This document shows positions 52,742 to 61,814 of a stretch of 64,000 bases of DNA, one piece after another. Both the position numbers and the translations under genes were made by a program. Each line of letters opens with the position of its first letter. Position 1 is the stretch's first letter. Location: the NCBI GenBank assembly GCA_030747075.1, contig JASLLL010000013.1:1-64000 (forward strand), written 5' to 3'. Under the pieces are notes generated by a model that ran no database searches, was not told the origin of the DNA, and worked only from the letters and a program-made list of their open reading frames with translations. The stretch is from Gemmatimonadota bacterium (GTDB taxonomy: Bacteria; ARS69).

Positions 52742-54136
52742 ATGAAGTGCCACCGCAATGCTCTTCGCCGGATTCCCTCGGTTGATCGGGTGCTTGGTGC
52801 TCCCGTTCTCCACGACCTTCTTCGGGATGAACCGCGTCCTCTCGTCCTTCGATTCGTGCGAGCTCATCTGGAGGGTCTTCGCGCACGGATTCTGAGCGGC
52901 GACATGGAACCCACTCCATCGCCCGAAGAGGTGGCTGCGGATATCGCGCGGCGTGTCCGGGAGCGTCCTCGCGGTCTTGCCCGTGTGTTGAACGCCACGG
53001 GAGTGGTCCTCCACACCAACCTGGGTCGTGCGCGTCTGGCGCCGGAAGCGGTGGAGGCCGTTCTGGAGGCGGCGGGAGGCGCGTGCGATCTGGAGTTCGA
53101 TCTCGAGACCGGCCGGAGGTCCCGGCGGGGTGTGCATGTGGAAGAACGCCTGGTCGAAGTCTCCGGGTTCGAATCCGCCCTGGTGGTGAACAACAACGCG
53201 GGCGGTCTCGTTCTGGCTCTGAACGAACTGTCCCAGGGGCGCGAGGCCATTGTCTCCCGGGGAGAGCTCGTTGAGATTGGCGGGTCGTTCCGGATTCCGG
53301 ATGTGATGGCACGAACGGGTGCCAGGCTGGTGGAAGTGGGGACCACGAACCGCACCCACCTTGCGGATTACGAACAGGCGATCGGTCCGGACACGGCGGT
53401 TCTCGTCAAGGTGCATCGGTCGAACTTCCGGCAGGAGGGATTCGTCTCCGAACCGACGCTCGCGGAACTGGTGGAAGTGGGTCGGCATCGGGGGGTTCCC
53501 GTTCTCCACGATCTGGGGAGCGGACTTCTCCGCGCCATTGCCGGGGCCGAATCGGAGCCCACGCTGGCCGAGAGTCTTGCCGCCGGAGTGGACCTGGTGG
53601 CCATGTCGGGGGACAAACTGCTTGGGGGTCCACAAGCCGGGATTCTCCTGGGCAGGCGTGAACTTGTGGACCGGCTCCGGGGGAACCCGCTGGCCCGCGC
53701 TCTTCGCGTGGACAAGATGACGCTCGCAGCGCTTGCGGCGACGCTGGATCTGCTGGAAGATGGCGACCGGGCGGTGGAGCGCGTGCCCACACTGCGCTCG
53801 CTGGTGGCGACCCCGGCGGAACTGGAGTCTCGGGCTTCGTGGATCGCGGAGGGGCTCTCGGCCATTCCGGGCATGACGGTCCGCACGATGCCCGGTCTCG
53901 GAGAGGTCGGCGGAGGCGCAGTTCCGGCAAGGGGACTGCCGACCACCATGGTCGGGTTGTCGCTGCAAGGGATGTCGGCGCGGAATCTGGCGGAGGAACT
54001 TCGTCGGATGCCGCTTCCTGTGGTTGCGCGGATCGTGGATGAAGAGGTGCTCCTCGATCCACGCAGTCTGGATCCGGGTGAGGATGCGGAGTGTGTTCGG
54101 GCCATTGCGGAATGGTCTGAACGCCGGGGAGGATGA
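52742..54136 (+). CDS. selA: L-seryl-tRNA(Sec) selenium transferase
   Basis: 464 residues from the ATG of MKCHRNALRR; the longer frame overlaps the preceding gene. SelA is a PLP enzyme that replaces the serine hydroxyl on Ser-tRNA(Sec) with selenol. Motifs: IPSVDRVLGAP near the start, VLNATGVVLHTNLGRA, VNNNAGGLVLAL, VKVHRSNFRQEGF, and the PLP lysine in SGDKLLGGPQAG (Lys292). selB, selD and tRNA-Sec are not in the window, and no in-frame UGA selenoprotein was seen. This places the organism among selenocysteine users. Confidence 0.95.
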   Translation: MKCHRNALRRIPSVDRVLGAPVLHDLLRDEPRPLVLRFVRAHLEGLRARILSGDMEPTPSPEEVAADIARRVRERPRGLARVLNATGVVLHTNLGRARLAPEAVEAVLEAAGGACDLEFDLETGRRSRRGVHVEERLVEVSGFESALVVNNNAGGLVLALNELSQGREAIVSRGELVEIGGSFRIPDVMARTGARLVEVGTTNRTHLADYEQAIGPDTAVLVKVHRSNFRQEGFVSEPTLAELVEVGRHRGVPVLHDLGSGLLRAIAGAESEPTLAESLAAGVDLVAMSGDKLLGGPQAGILLGRRELVDRLRGNPLARALRVDKMTLAALAATLDLLEDGDRAVERVPTLRSLVATPAELESRASWIAEGLSAIPGMTVRTMPGLGEVGGGAVPARGLPTTMVGLSLQGMSARNLAEELRRMPLPVVARIVDEEVLLDPRSLDPGEDAECVRAIAEWSERRGG

Positions 54137-54143
54137 GGGGATC

Positions 54144-55439
54144 ATGACCACTTGGACGGGCTTTCGTTCACCCGAAGCGGCTTCCGAGGATTTGGGAGTG
54201 CCCCTTCTGGGAGTGCTCGCGTCACCGGAGGCCCAGGGCACGCACCACCCCGTCCGACCTCCCGCCACAGACGACATCCCTGCGTTTCGCCAGGTGGCTC
54301 GTGCGGTGGCGGCGCTTCTGCATGCCCGACCGGGCCCGGTCTGTCTTGTCGGGGATATGCCCCCCGCCGCGCGAAGTGCGGTCTCTTCAGGGATCGCGTG
54401 GGCATTGGCCGAATCCGCTCCGGTGGTGCTGGTGGATGCAGATATTCGGTCGGCCTGTCTGGCGTTTGATGATCAGGGGCGCGCGCAGGAAGGGCTGGTG
54501 GATGTGCTCCGCTACGGTGTTCGGTCCCCTCGTGTTGTCGCTCCGACGGAAGTCCCGGGCGTTCATTTGCTTCCCGCGGGATCGGGCACGGTGGATGTGG
54601 AGGGAACCTACCGATCCGAGTCCGTTGCCTCGCTCTTCGAAGATCTGGGGAGTGGTGGAGATCTCGTACTGGTGCACGGACCGGATGCTGCGGACATGAT
54701 CTCAGCGAAACGGTTCTTTTCCAGCATTCCGACCGTGCTTCTCCTCCACGAGTTCGGATACTCGGAAGCGGAGCGAACGCGGTCCGTCGCCACGACCGTG
54801 GGCGCGGAGCGTTGCGCGGGACTGATCACGATCGGGGAGTCCGGGGCTGATGAGGAAGTGCACGCCACCGACCCGGCGGACGAACCGATCGTCGAGCAGG
54901 GGCCGACGGCCTATCCGGGCGCAGACTCCGGGAGAGTGGCGGACCTCGTGGACGAGTTCGCGTCCGGGCAAACGGACGGAACTCCTTCCACCGACGCGCG
55001 AAGCCATGCCCGGACCTTCCTTTGGCTGGCGGGAGCCGCCCTTGCGGCAACGCTGTTGATCCTGCTGCCGAAGTGGAGCGGGCGCTTCGCCGAGCCGCCC
55101 GCCGAGGCGCCCCCGGTCGCCGGGACGCCGCCTGCCGAGCCGCCGGTGGTGGGGCCTCGCTTTGGCGTTCATGTGACATCATTCCGCTCGCCGGAACTGG
55201 CCGCTCACGAGGTTTCGCTCCTTGTGGGCGCAGGAGTGCCTGCCGTCCATCGTCGGGTGGATGTGCCGGGACAGGGAAGCTGGTTTCGCGTATTTGCGGG
55301 ACCGTGCGATACGCGCGAGGAGGCGAACCGCCTTCTTGCCCACATCCGTGAACAGGACATTCGGGGTTTCGCTCAGGTCCGGATCCTCCCCCCCGGGGAA
55401 TCCGCGGACGGGTCGGGCGGGGGATGGGAGAATCGATGA
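54144..55439 (+). CDS. Degenerate BY-kinase/ParA-like protein with SPOR domain
   Basis: 431 residues from the ATG of MTTWTGF. Residues about 45-235 align with the CpsD/Wzc kinase fold: FRQVARAVAALL, then Walker A' VVLVDADIRSACLAF and LLPAGSG; but the Walker A site reads GDMPPAARSA, without the Lys-Ser of GKS, and there is no Tyr-rich tail. A hydrophobic segment at about 330-350 and a Pro-rich linker lead to a SPOR domain (RFGVHVTSFRSPELAAHE to FAQVRIL) that binds denuded peptidoglycan at division sites. It may be a non-ATP-binding septal anchor. It overlaps smc as ATGA. Confidence 0.7.
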   Translation: MTTWTGFRSPEAASEDLGVPLLGVLASPEAQGTHHPVRPPATDDIPAFRQVARAVAALLHARPGPVCLVGDMPPAARSAVSSGIAWALAESAPVVLVDADIRSACLAFDDQGRAQEGLVDVLRYGVRSPRVVAPTEVPGVHLLPAGSGTVDVEGTYRSESVASLFEDLGSGGDLVLVHGPDAADMISAKRFFSSIPTVLLLHEFGYSEAERTRSVATTVGAERCAGLITIGESGADEEVHATDPADEPIVEQGPTAYPGADSGRVADLVDEFASGQTDGTPSTDARSHARTFLWLAGAALAATLLILLPKWSGRFAEPPAEAPPVAGTPPAEPPVVGPRFGVHVTSFRSPELAAHEVSLLVGAGVPAVHRRVDVPGQGSWFRVFAGPCDTREEANRLLAHIREQDIRGFAQVRILPPGESADGSGGGWENR

Positions 55440-58400
55440 ATCTCAAGAAGATTGAGCTGTTCGGGTTCAAGTCTTTCATGCGGAAGCTGGACTTCCACTT
55501 CAGCGACGGGATCACCGTCATCGTGGGTCCGAACGGGTGTGGCAAGACGAATGTCACGGATGCACTGCGATGGGTTCTCGGCGAGACGAACGCACGCATG
55601 TTGCGCGGGAGCCGGATGGAGGATCTCATCTTCAACGGCGCGGGCGCATACAAGCCGTTGAATGTTGCGGAGGTCAGCCTTTCGATCGACAACTCCTCGG
55701 GCATTCTCCCCACGGAGTACACGGAAGTCACCGTGACTCGTCGTGTTCTGCGCAACGGCGAGTCCGAGTTTCTCCTGAACAAGATTCCCTGTCGCCTGAA
55801 GGACATCACCGAACTCCTCATGGACACGGGGCTGGGCAGCAGGGCGTACTCCATCATCGAGCGGGACATGGTCGAGATGGTCCTGTCGGATCAGCCGGAG
55901 AAGCGACGCGAGCTTCTGGAAGAGGCGGCCGGAATCAGCAAGTACAAGACCCGCGAAAGGCAGGCCCGGCGAAAGCTGGAAGCCACCGACGAAGACCTCC
56001 AGCGAATCACCGACATCCTTGCCGAAGTGGAGCGTCAGGTGCGCTCCCTGAAGCGGCAGGTGGGCGCGGCTCGCCGGTATCAGGAAGTACGGGATCGGCT
56101 GAAGGGGCTGGAAGTGTCGCTGGCCGCGTGTGATCTCTCGTCCATTCACAAGGAGAGGGCTTCGCTGGACGAGGGGGTTGCGGAACATCGTACGGAGCGT
56201 GACGGCGCGCAGGCCCGGATTGCGGCCATGGAGGCGTCGATTGAGGAACTGCGCCTGAAGTCCGCGGACGCGGAGACGCGGCTGTCAGGAATCCAGTCGG
56301 AGGTGGACGAACTGGCGGAGGCCGCCCGGGACGCGGAGTCGAACAACCGCGTGCGGAAGGAGCGTCGCGATGCCTTCTCCGGATCGGCACGACGCCTCGC
56401 CTCCGAGAAGGAGGATCTGACGCGCAGCATTCAGGACGGAACGGAACGGGCGGAGGAACTCCACAGCGAGAGGGAGCAGCGCTCCACGGATCTGGAGGGG
56501 TTGGAGGGGGAACTGAAAGAAGCCCGGGAGTCTCTGGATCGGGTGGAGTCAGACCTGGGTGAGAGGCGCTCGGCGCTGGAGTCCGCACGCGAAGCTTCAG
56601 CGGGGGCTGCGAAAACGCTTTCGGATCATGTATCAGAACTTTCCGGGATGGTGGCGCACGGGGCGCACCTCGCGGACCGTGATGCGGCGTTGTCGGCGGA
56701 GGCGGACTCGCTGCGGCGCGCGTTGGAAGCCCGGCGGGAGGACGCCCGTTCGGAGGCGGACCGATCGGAGCAGTCGCGCACGGAGTGGGAGCGTCTGGAG
56801 GAGCGTGCGGCCGAATGCCGTCGGCGGATGGAAACGCTCGAGGAGAAGCGGGAGAACATCCGCGAAGAGGAGAGTGCGCATTCGCTGGAAGCTCAGGCGG
56901 CGCAGTCCGCGTTGGAGATGCTTCGGGGTCTGCACGAGAGTTTTGAAGGATACGGCAAGGGTGCGCAGTCGCTGCTGGCGAATGGCGGGAGTGAGCGTCT
57001 CACCGCGCTTGCTGACTCACTTCGCGTCCCGCGCGAAGACCTGATCCCCGCGATCGATTCCGCTCTGGAGTCGGCCGCCCATTGCCTGGTCGCCCCGGAT
57101 TCCGGGGCCGCCGTGGAAGCGGTTCGCTCGTTGAAGGCGGGCGGCGGTCGCGCGACGCTGCTCGACCTGGAGGCGTTCCGGTCGTCAGGCAACGGAGCCA
57201 CGCTGCCGGAGGTGGCGGATTCGTCCGTAGTAGGCCCGGCGCGATCGTTTCTGGAAGTCAGCGACGAGTTCACGCCGGTGCTGGATGCGCTCCTTGCGAG
57301 CGCGGTCATCGTGGAGACGCTGGAGGACGCCGTGCGTCTCTCGAATGTCCCCGCGTATGCGGGATTGCGGTTCATCGCCCGCGACGGAGACTGGGCTTCG
57401 GCGCCTGGCGTCATCCATGGCGGAAGTGGCGAACACTCCCCGGGTTCGAGTGTGCTGGGCAGGGCGGGTCGTATCGAGAATCTGGAAGGACTCGTGACGA
57501 GCGCGGGGGAGAAGCGGGAAGACGCGCGCCGTCGCGCAGAAGAACTCGCGTCCGAGCGGGATCGCGTTCGGACGGAGATCGAGGAAGCGGACCGTCTTCG
57601 GGAAGCAGCACGTCAGGCGGCTTCCGAAGCGGGAACGGCGGTCGAGCGTCTCGGTGCTTCGATTGAGGCGGCGGAAACGCGCGACACCGCGATCCGTGCA
57701 GAGCGCGACGAACTCGCGAAGCGGGAGGACGGTCTCTCCCGGGAGCGGGAGAAGTGTGAGCGGATCGTGGAAGAGGCTCGCGCCCAAGAGAAGAGACTGG
57801 GCGACGAACAGGCTCTTCGAGAGTCGGAACTGGTCGCGTCCACGGAGGACCGGGACGGCGTGCGCGATCGAGTCCACGGCTGCGAAGTTGCACGAACGAG
57901 AGTCGCCGGGGAACGGGAGAAGCTGGAACTGGAGATCGCGCGAATCGAAGAGAGCCGTCGAAGCGACGAAGCGGGGATCAAACGGCGTGACGAGGAGATC
58001 GGTTCCATTGATCGCTCCGTGGGAGAGCTGGACCGGAAGATGGACGAGGGGCGTGCCGTCCATGCGGAGCGATCGCGTGAACTGGACGGGCGACGGCATG
58101 TGCGCGACGACATCGCCCGGGGGCGCACCGGCGTGTTGGAAGAACTGCGGCAGCATGAAGAAGAACGAAACCGATGGATGCGTCTTCGGGATGACGCCAC
58201 CGAAGGAGTCCATCAGTCGGAGATGGCACTCACCGGGCTCACCTCGCGGGAGTCCGAACTGGTGGAGCGAATCCGCAGGGAGTTCGAGACGGACCTTACC
58301 CTTCCCGATGCCATCGCGGTCCACGGAGATCTGGTGCGGGCACCGGAAGAGGAACAGGAGTCTGCCCGAACGGAGATGGAAGAGCTTCGCACGCAGATTC

Positions 58401-59083
58401 GTCGGATGGGCGGGGTCAACCTCGTGGCGCTGGACCAGTACGATCGCGAGTTTGCGCGGCAGGAGTTCCTGCAGACGCAGAAGCAGGATCTTGAGGAAGC
58501 TCGCGAAGCGCTCCGCCGCACCATTCGCAAGATCAACCGCAAGGCGCGGACGCTGTTCATGGAAACGCTGGAGGAGGTGCGCGTTCACTTCCAGAAGACC
58601 TACTCGACGCTGTTCGAAGGCGGACAGGCGGACATTCGCCTCGTCGGGGAAGAGGATCCGCTGAACGCTCCCATCGAGCTCTTTGCACGGCCGAAGGGGA
58701 AGAAGCTCGGCAGCATCTCTCTCCTGTCCAGCGGGGAGCGTGCCCTGACGGCGGTGGCCTTCCTGTTCGGAATCTATCTGGTGAAGCCGAGTCCCTTCTG
58801 TATCCTGGACGAGGTCGACGCACCGCTGGATGACATGAACATCGGGCGGTTCATCGAGATGCTCCGTGAAGTCGCGGGGAAGACGCAGTTCGTCATGATT
58901 ACGCACAACAAGAAGACGATGGAAGTGGCGGACTACATCTACGGCGTCACCATGGAAGAGCCGGGAATCTCCAAGCTCGTTTCGGTTCGTCTCGGGCGCG
59001 AAGATGCGGATCCCGAGGCGGAACGCGAGCGTCTCCGCGAGATCGATCGCGACGGGGTTCTGGTCGAGGAAGGTGCCGCTTGA
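55436..59083 (+). CDS. smc: Chromosome segregation ATPase SMC
   Basis: 1215 residues, normal length. Walker A GPNGCGKT (31-38) with FGFKSF before it; two long coiled coils; a hinge around residues 505-670 (YGKGAQSLLANGG to RFIARDGD); and the C-terminal head with LSSGERALTAVAFLFGIY (signature) and CILDEVDAPLDD (Walker B). SMC with ScpAB forms condensin that loads at parS and compacts the chromosome. The start overlaps the SPOR gene and the stop overlaps ftsY (TTGA). The smc-ftsY adjacency is widely conserved. Confidence 0.97.
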   Translation: MNLKKIELFGFKSFMRKLDFHFSDGITVIVGPNGCGKTNVTDALRWVLGETNARMLRGSRMEDLIFNGAGAYKPLNVAEVSLSIDNSSGILPTEYTEVTVTRRVLRNGESEFLLNKIPCRLKDITELLMDTGLGSRAYSIIERDMVEMVLSDQPEKRRELLEEAAGISKYKTRERQARRKLEATDEDLQRITDILAEVERQVRSLKRQVGAARRYQEVRDRLKGLEVSLAACDLSSIHKERASLDEGVAEHRTERDGAQARIAAMEASIEELRLKSADAETRLSGIQSEVDELAEAARDAESNNRVRKERRDAFSGSARRLASEKEDLTRSIQDGTERAEELHSEREQRSTDLEGLEGELKEARESLDRVESDLGERRSALESAREASAGAAKTLSDHVSELSGMVAHGAHLADRDAALSAEADSLRRALEARREDARSEADRSEQSRTEWERLEERAAECRRRMETLEEKRENIREEESAHSLEAQAAQSALEMLRGLHESFEGYGKGAQSLLANGGSERLTALADSLRVPREDLIPAIDSALESAAHCLVAPDSGAAVEAVRSLKAGGGRATLLDLEAFRSSGNGATLPEVADSSVVGPARSFLEVSDEFTPVLDALLASAVIVETLEDAVRLSNVPAYAGLRFIARDGDWASAPGVIHGGSGEHSPGSSVLGRAGRIENLEGLVTSAGEKREDARRRAEELASERDRVRTEIEEADRLREAARQAASEAGTAVERLGASIEAAETRDTAIRAERDELAKREDGLSREREKCERIVEEARAQEKRLGDEQALRESELVASTEDRDGVRDRVHGCEVARTRVAGEREKLELEIARIEESRRSDEAGIKRRDEEIGSIDRSVGELDRKMDEGRAVHAERSRELDGRRHVRDDIARGRTGVLEELRQHEEERNRWMRLRDDATEGVHQSEMALTGLTSRESELVERIRREFETDLTLPDAIAVHGDLVRAPEEEQESARTEMEELRTQIRRMGGVNLVALDQYDREFARQEFLQTQKQDLEEAREALRRTIRKINRKARTLFMETLEEVRVHFQKTYSTLFEGGQADIRLVGEEDPLNAPIELFARPKGKKLGSISLLSSGERALTAVAFLFGIYLVKPSPFCILDEVDAPLDDMNIGRFIEMLREVAGKTQFVMITHNKKTMEVADYIYGVTMEEPGISKLVSVRLGREDADPEAERERLREIDRDGVLVEEGAA

Positions 59084-60042
59084 TCGGGAGGCTGGGTCGC
59101 GGATTTGCGCGGCTCCGTGACGGCCTGAAGAAGTCCCGCGACGCGCTCGGTGACGGCGTACGCGGTGCCATTGGCAAGCGCACTGCCGTGGACGAAGAGT
59201 TGTGGGAGGAGATCGAGGAACTCCTGATCGTGAGCGATGTCGGACCGGGTACGGCCATGGACATCGTGTCGGATCTGCGCGCGGAGTCGCGCAAGTGGTC
59301 GGGGCTTGCGGAAGAGGAACTGCTGGGGGCGCTGCACCGGGCCATCGCGTCGCGTGTCGGGGCGGGGCAGGATGTGGACGCTTTCCCCCGATCCCCACTG
59401 GAGGACTCTCCGGCGGTGGTTCTTCTGGTGGGCGTGAACGGAACCGGGAAGACCACGACTGCCGCCAAGCTCGCCCATCGCTTTCTGTCGGAGGAGAAGC
59501 GTGTCGTGCTTGCCGCGGCGGATACCTTCCGCGCCGCCGCCGCCGAACAGCTGCAGGTCTGGGGAGAGCGCACGGGAGTCCCCGTCATCCGGGGGGAAGA
59601 CGGGGGAGATGCCGCCTCCGTCGCGTTTGACGCGCTGCAGTCTGCGATCGCAAAGAAGGCGGATGTCCTGATCGTCGACACCGCCGGGCGACTGCACACC
59701 AAGAGTCACCTCATGGAAGAACTGGTGAAGATCCGTCGCGTTCTGGGCCGAGCCCTGGACGGGGCGCCGCAGGAGGTTCTGCTCGTGCTGGATGGAACCA
59801 CCGGGCAGAATGCGGTGGCGCAGGCCCGGATCTTTTCCGAAACGCTCGGGATCACGGGAGTCATTCTGACGAAGCTCGACGGCACAGCGCGCGGTGGTGT
59901 GGTTCTGGCGGTTCATGCGGAACTGGGAGTTCCGATTCGGTTCGTGGGCGTGGGAGAGGGCATGGAAGATCTCCAGGTGTTCGATCCGGCGGCTTTCGCG
60001 GAAGCGCTGGCACCGTCTCCCGAGAAGAACCACCGGGAGTGA
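59080..60042 (+). CDS. ftsY: Signal recognition particle receptor FtsY
   Basis: 320 residues, TTG start in a TTGA overlap with smc. FtsY is the membrane-associated GTPase that receives SRP-ribosome complexes. The N-domain (ELWEEIEELLIVSDVGPGTA) is followed by the G-domain: VGVNGTGKTTTAAKLA (G1), ADTFRAAAAEQL, DTAGRLHTKSHLM (G3) and TKLDGTARGG (G4). The acidic A-domain of E. coli FtsY is absent, so it is close to the minimal NG core. SRP RNA is at 9797. Confidence 0.97.
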   Translation: MIGRLGRGFARLRDGLKKSRDALGDGVRGAIGKRTAVDEELWEEIEELLIVSDVGPGTAMDIVSDLRAESRKWSGLAEEELLGALHRAIASRVGAGQDVDAFPRSPLEDSPAVVLLVGVNGTGKTTTAAKLAHRFLSEEKRVVLAAADTFRAAAAEQLQVWGERTGVPVIRGEDGGDAASVAFDALQSAIAKKADVLIVDTAGRLHTKSHLMEELVKIRRVLGRALDGAPQEVLLVLDGTTGQNAVAQARIFSETLGITGVILTKLDGTARGGVVLAVHAELGVPIRFVGVGEGMEDLQVFDPAAFAEALAPSPEKNHRE

Positions 60043-60056
60043 AAGGGAGCGGGCGA

Positions 60057-61814
60057 ATGCAGGATGATTCCGCACGCCATGAGGGTCCGGAGGAGGTTCG
60101 CTCTCAGCGGGATCGGCTGCTGCGCGAGAACGAATCCCTCGGGCGAAGGATCGTGCACAACGATCTGGAGCGGAAGCGCACGGCCGATCAGGTCGCCCAT
60201 CTCTTCCGGATTACGGCGGCAGTTCTGGCAGCGGGAGATCTGGAAGAACAGCTGGAACTCGTCGCGCACGGGATTGTGACGGCCTGCAACTACCGCCGCT
60301 GTCTCATCAACCTGTTTGATGATGAAGGCCGCGTGTGGAAGCGCGCCCACGCGGGGCTCGGGCAGGAGGAAGCCGCGGCACTGACCGAGGCACCGCTGCT
60401 CACTCCGGAAGAACGCGCACGCATTCTCGATGAGCGCCACCGCATCGGCAACTCGTACTTCGTGCCGCACGACTCCAGCCTCGCGCAGGACTTGGCGGAC
60501 ACCGGCGTCTCGTCTCGCCGGGCTGAAGATGAGTTCCTCGATTGGCACCCGGAGGACTTCCTCTTCGTCCCGCTCCATGGAATGGACGAGCGTCTTGTCG
60601 GTACGGTCTCCGTAGACGATCCGCAGGACGGTCGCCGCCCGACTGCGGGAAGCTTGACGGTCCTGGAACTCTTCGCCCGGGAAGCGGCCTTCGCGATCGA
60701 ACAGAGCACTCTGCTGCGGAAGCTGGAAGAGACCCGAAGCTACCTGAACAATGTAGTCGCCGGTTCCCGGGACGCCATTGTGACGACGGATGTCGAGGGT
60801 CGGATCGTGCTGTGGAATGCGGGCGCGGAACGGATGCTCGGCTGGAAGCAGGAAGAGATTTCCGGGAAGAGTGTTCTGACGGTTTATGAGGACGAGTCCA
60901 GTGCACGCGCCACGATGAAGGCGCTCCGAAGCGGACAGGATGAGGACGCCGCGGAGGTGAAAGAGACCATTCTCGTTTCGAAGGACGGGGATCGCATTCC
61001 CGTATCGCTGTCGGCGTCCGCGCTGTTGGACGAGACGGGGCGCTTCATCGGGACGGCGGGCATCTCGCGCGATCTGCGCCCGTGGAAGAAGCTGGAGAAG
61101 CGGCTTCTGGAAGCGGAAAAGGCGACCACCATCCGCGAACTGGCTGCGAGTCTGTGCCATGAGACGAACAACTTCCTGGAGACGATCCTCTCGGCGGGGC
61201 AGGTCTCCCTCCTGACGCTGGACCGCGACGAGATCTGCCGGATGTATGAGGCAGCGGGGAAGGAGAGTGAGTTGTCGGCAGAAGTGGATCGGCTGACGGT
61301 GATCTCCCAGGAAGCGCTGAAGATCGCCGCGCTGACGAACCGTCTGCAGCATGTCGCTCGCGGTGGAACCTATGAGACGGTCGAGTATATCCACGACATG
61401 AAGATGGCCGACCTCCCCGAGGGGCCGGGGCTCTCCGGGCGGATTCTTGTGGCGGATGACCGCGAGTACATCCGCCGGTTTCTGAAGGACTTTCTCGTGC
61501 TGGAAGGGTTCCAGGTGGATACCGCGGAAGATGGACGGGAGGCGGTGGAGATGGCGTGCGCTTCCCACTATGATGTGGTGCTCTCGGACATCAAGATGCC
61601 GCACCGAAACGGGTACGAGGTATTCGAGCAGGTGCGGGCGGAATCCCCCGATACGCGGGTCATCCTGATGACGGCCTACGGATACGACCCGACTCACTCC
61701 ATCGCCCGTGCCTCGGACGAAGGGCTGGGTGCCGTGCTCTTCAAGCCCTTCCAGATGGCACGCGTCCGCGCGGTCATCACCGAGGCGCTCGCCGCGGGGA
61801 ATGACGCTTCGTGA
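60057..61814 (+). CDS. GAF-PAS-HisKA-receiver protein lacking an ATPase domain
   Basis: 585 residues from ATG 60057, eight bases after GGGAG; a GTG at 60039 overlapping ftsY is possible. GAF at about 45-195, PAS at about 205-320 (DAIVTTDVEGRIVLWNAGAE), a HisKA-like helical pair with H-box SLCHETNNF (about 365), and a receiver at about 450-570 with the acidic pair ADD, phospho-acceptor LSDIKMP, TAYG and FKPF. No HATPase_c N-, G1- or G2-box occurs between the H-box and the receiver. A sensor without its own kinase domain must be phosphorylated in trans or act by conformation. The signal is unknown. Confidence 0.85.
   Translation: MQDDSARHEGPEEVRSQRDRLLRENESLGRRIVHNDLERKRTADQVAHLFRITAAVLAAGDLEEQLELVAHGIVTACNYRRCLINLFDDEGRVWKRAHAGLGQEEAAALTEAPLLTPEERARILDERHRIGNSYFVPHDSSLAQDLADTGVSSRRAEDEFLDWHPEDFLFVPLHGMDERLVGTVSVDDPQDGRRPTAGSLTVLELFAREAAFAIEQSTLLRKLEETRSYLNNVVAGSRDAIVTTDVEGRIVLWNAGAERMLGWKQEEISGKSVLTVYEDESSARATMKALRSGQDEDAAEVKETILVSKDGDRIPVSLSASALLDETGRFIGTAGISRDLRPWKKLEKRLLEAEKATTIRELAASLCHETNNFLETILSAGQVSLLTLDRDEICRMYEAAGKESELSAEVDRLTVISQEALKIAALTNRLQHVARGGTYETVEYIHDMKMADLPEGPGLSGRILVADDREYIRRFLKDFLVLEGFQVDTAEDGREAVEMACASHYDVVLSDIKMPHRNGYEVFEQVRAESPDTRVILMTAYGYDPTHSIARASDEGLGAVLFKPFQMARVRAVITEALAAGNDAS

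Noticed and set aside
52742-54136. In-frame UGA selenoprotein next to selA
   Set aside because: The neighbouring genes are complete and contain no interrupting UGA with continued homology.
57185-59398. Minus-strand frame of 737 codons
   Set aside because: It is antisense to smc, which has an intact hinge, signature and Walker B.
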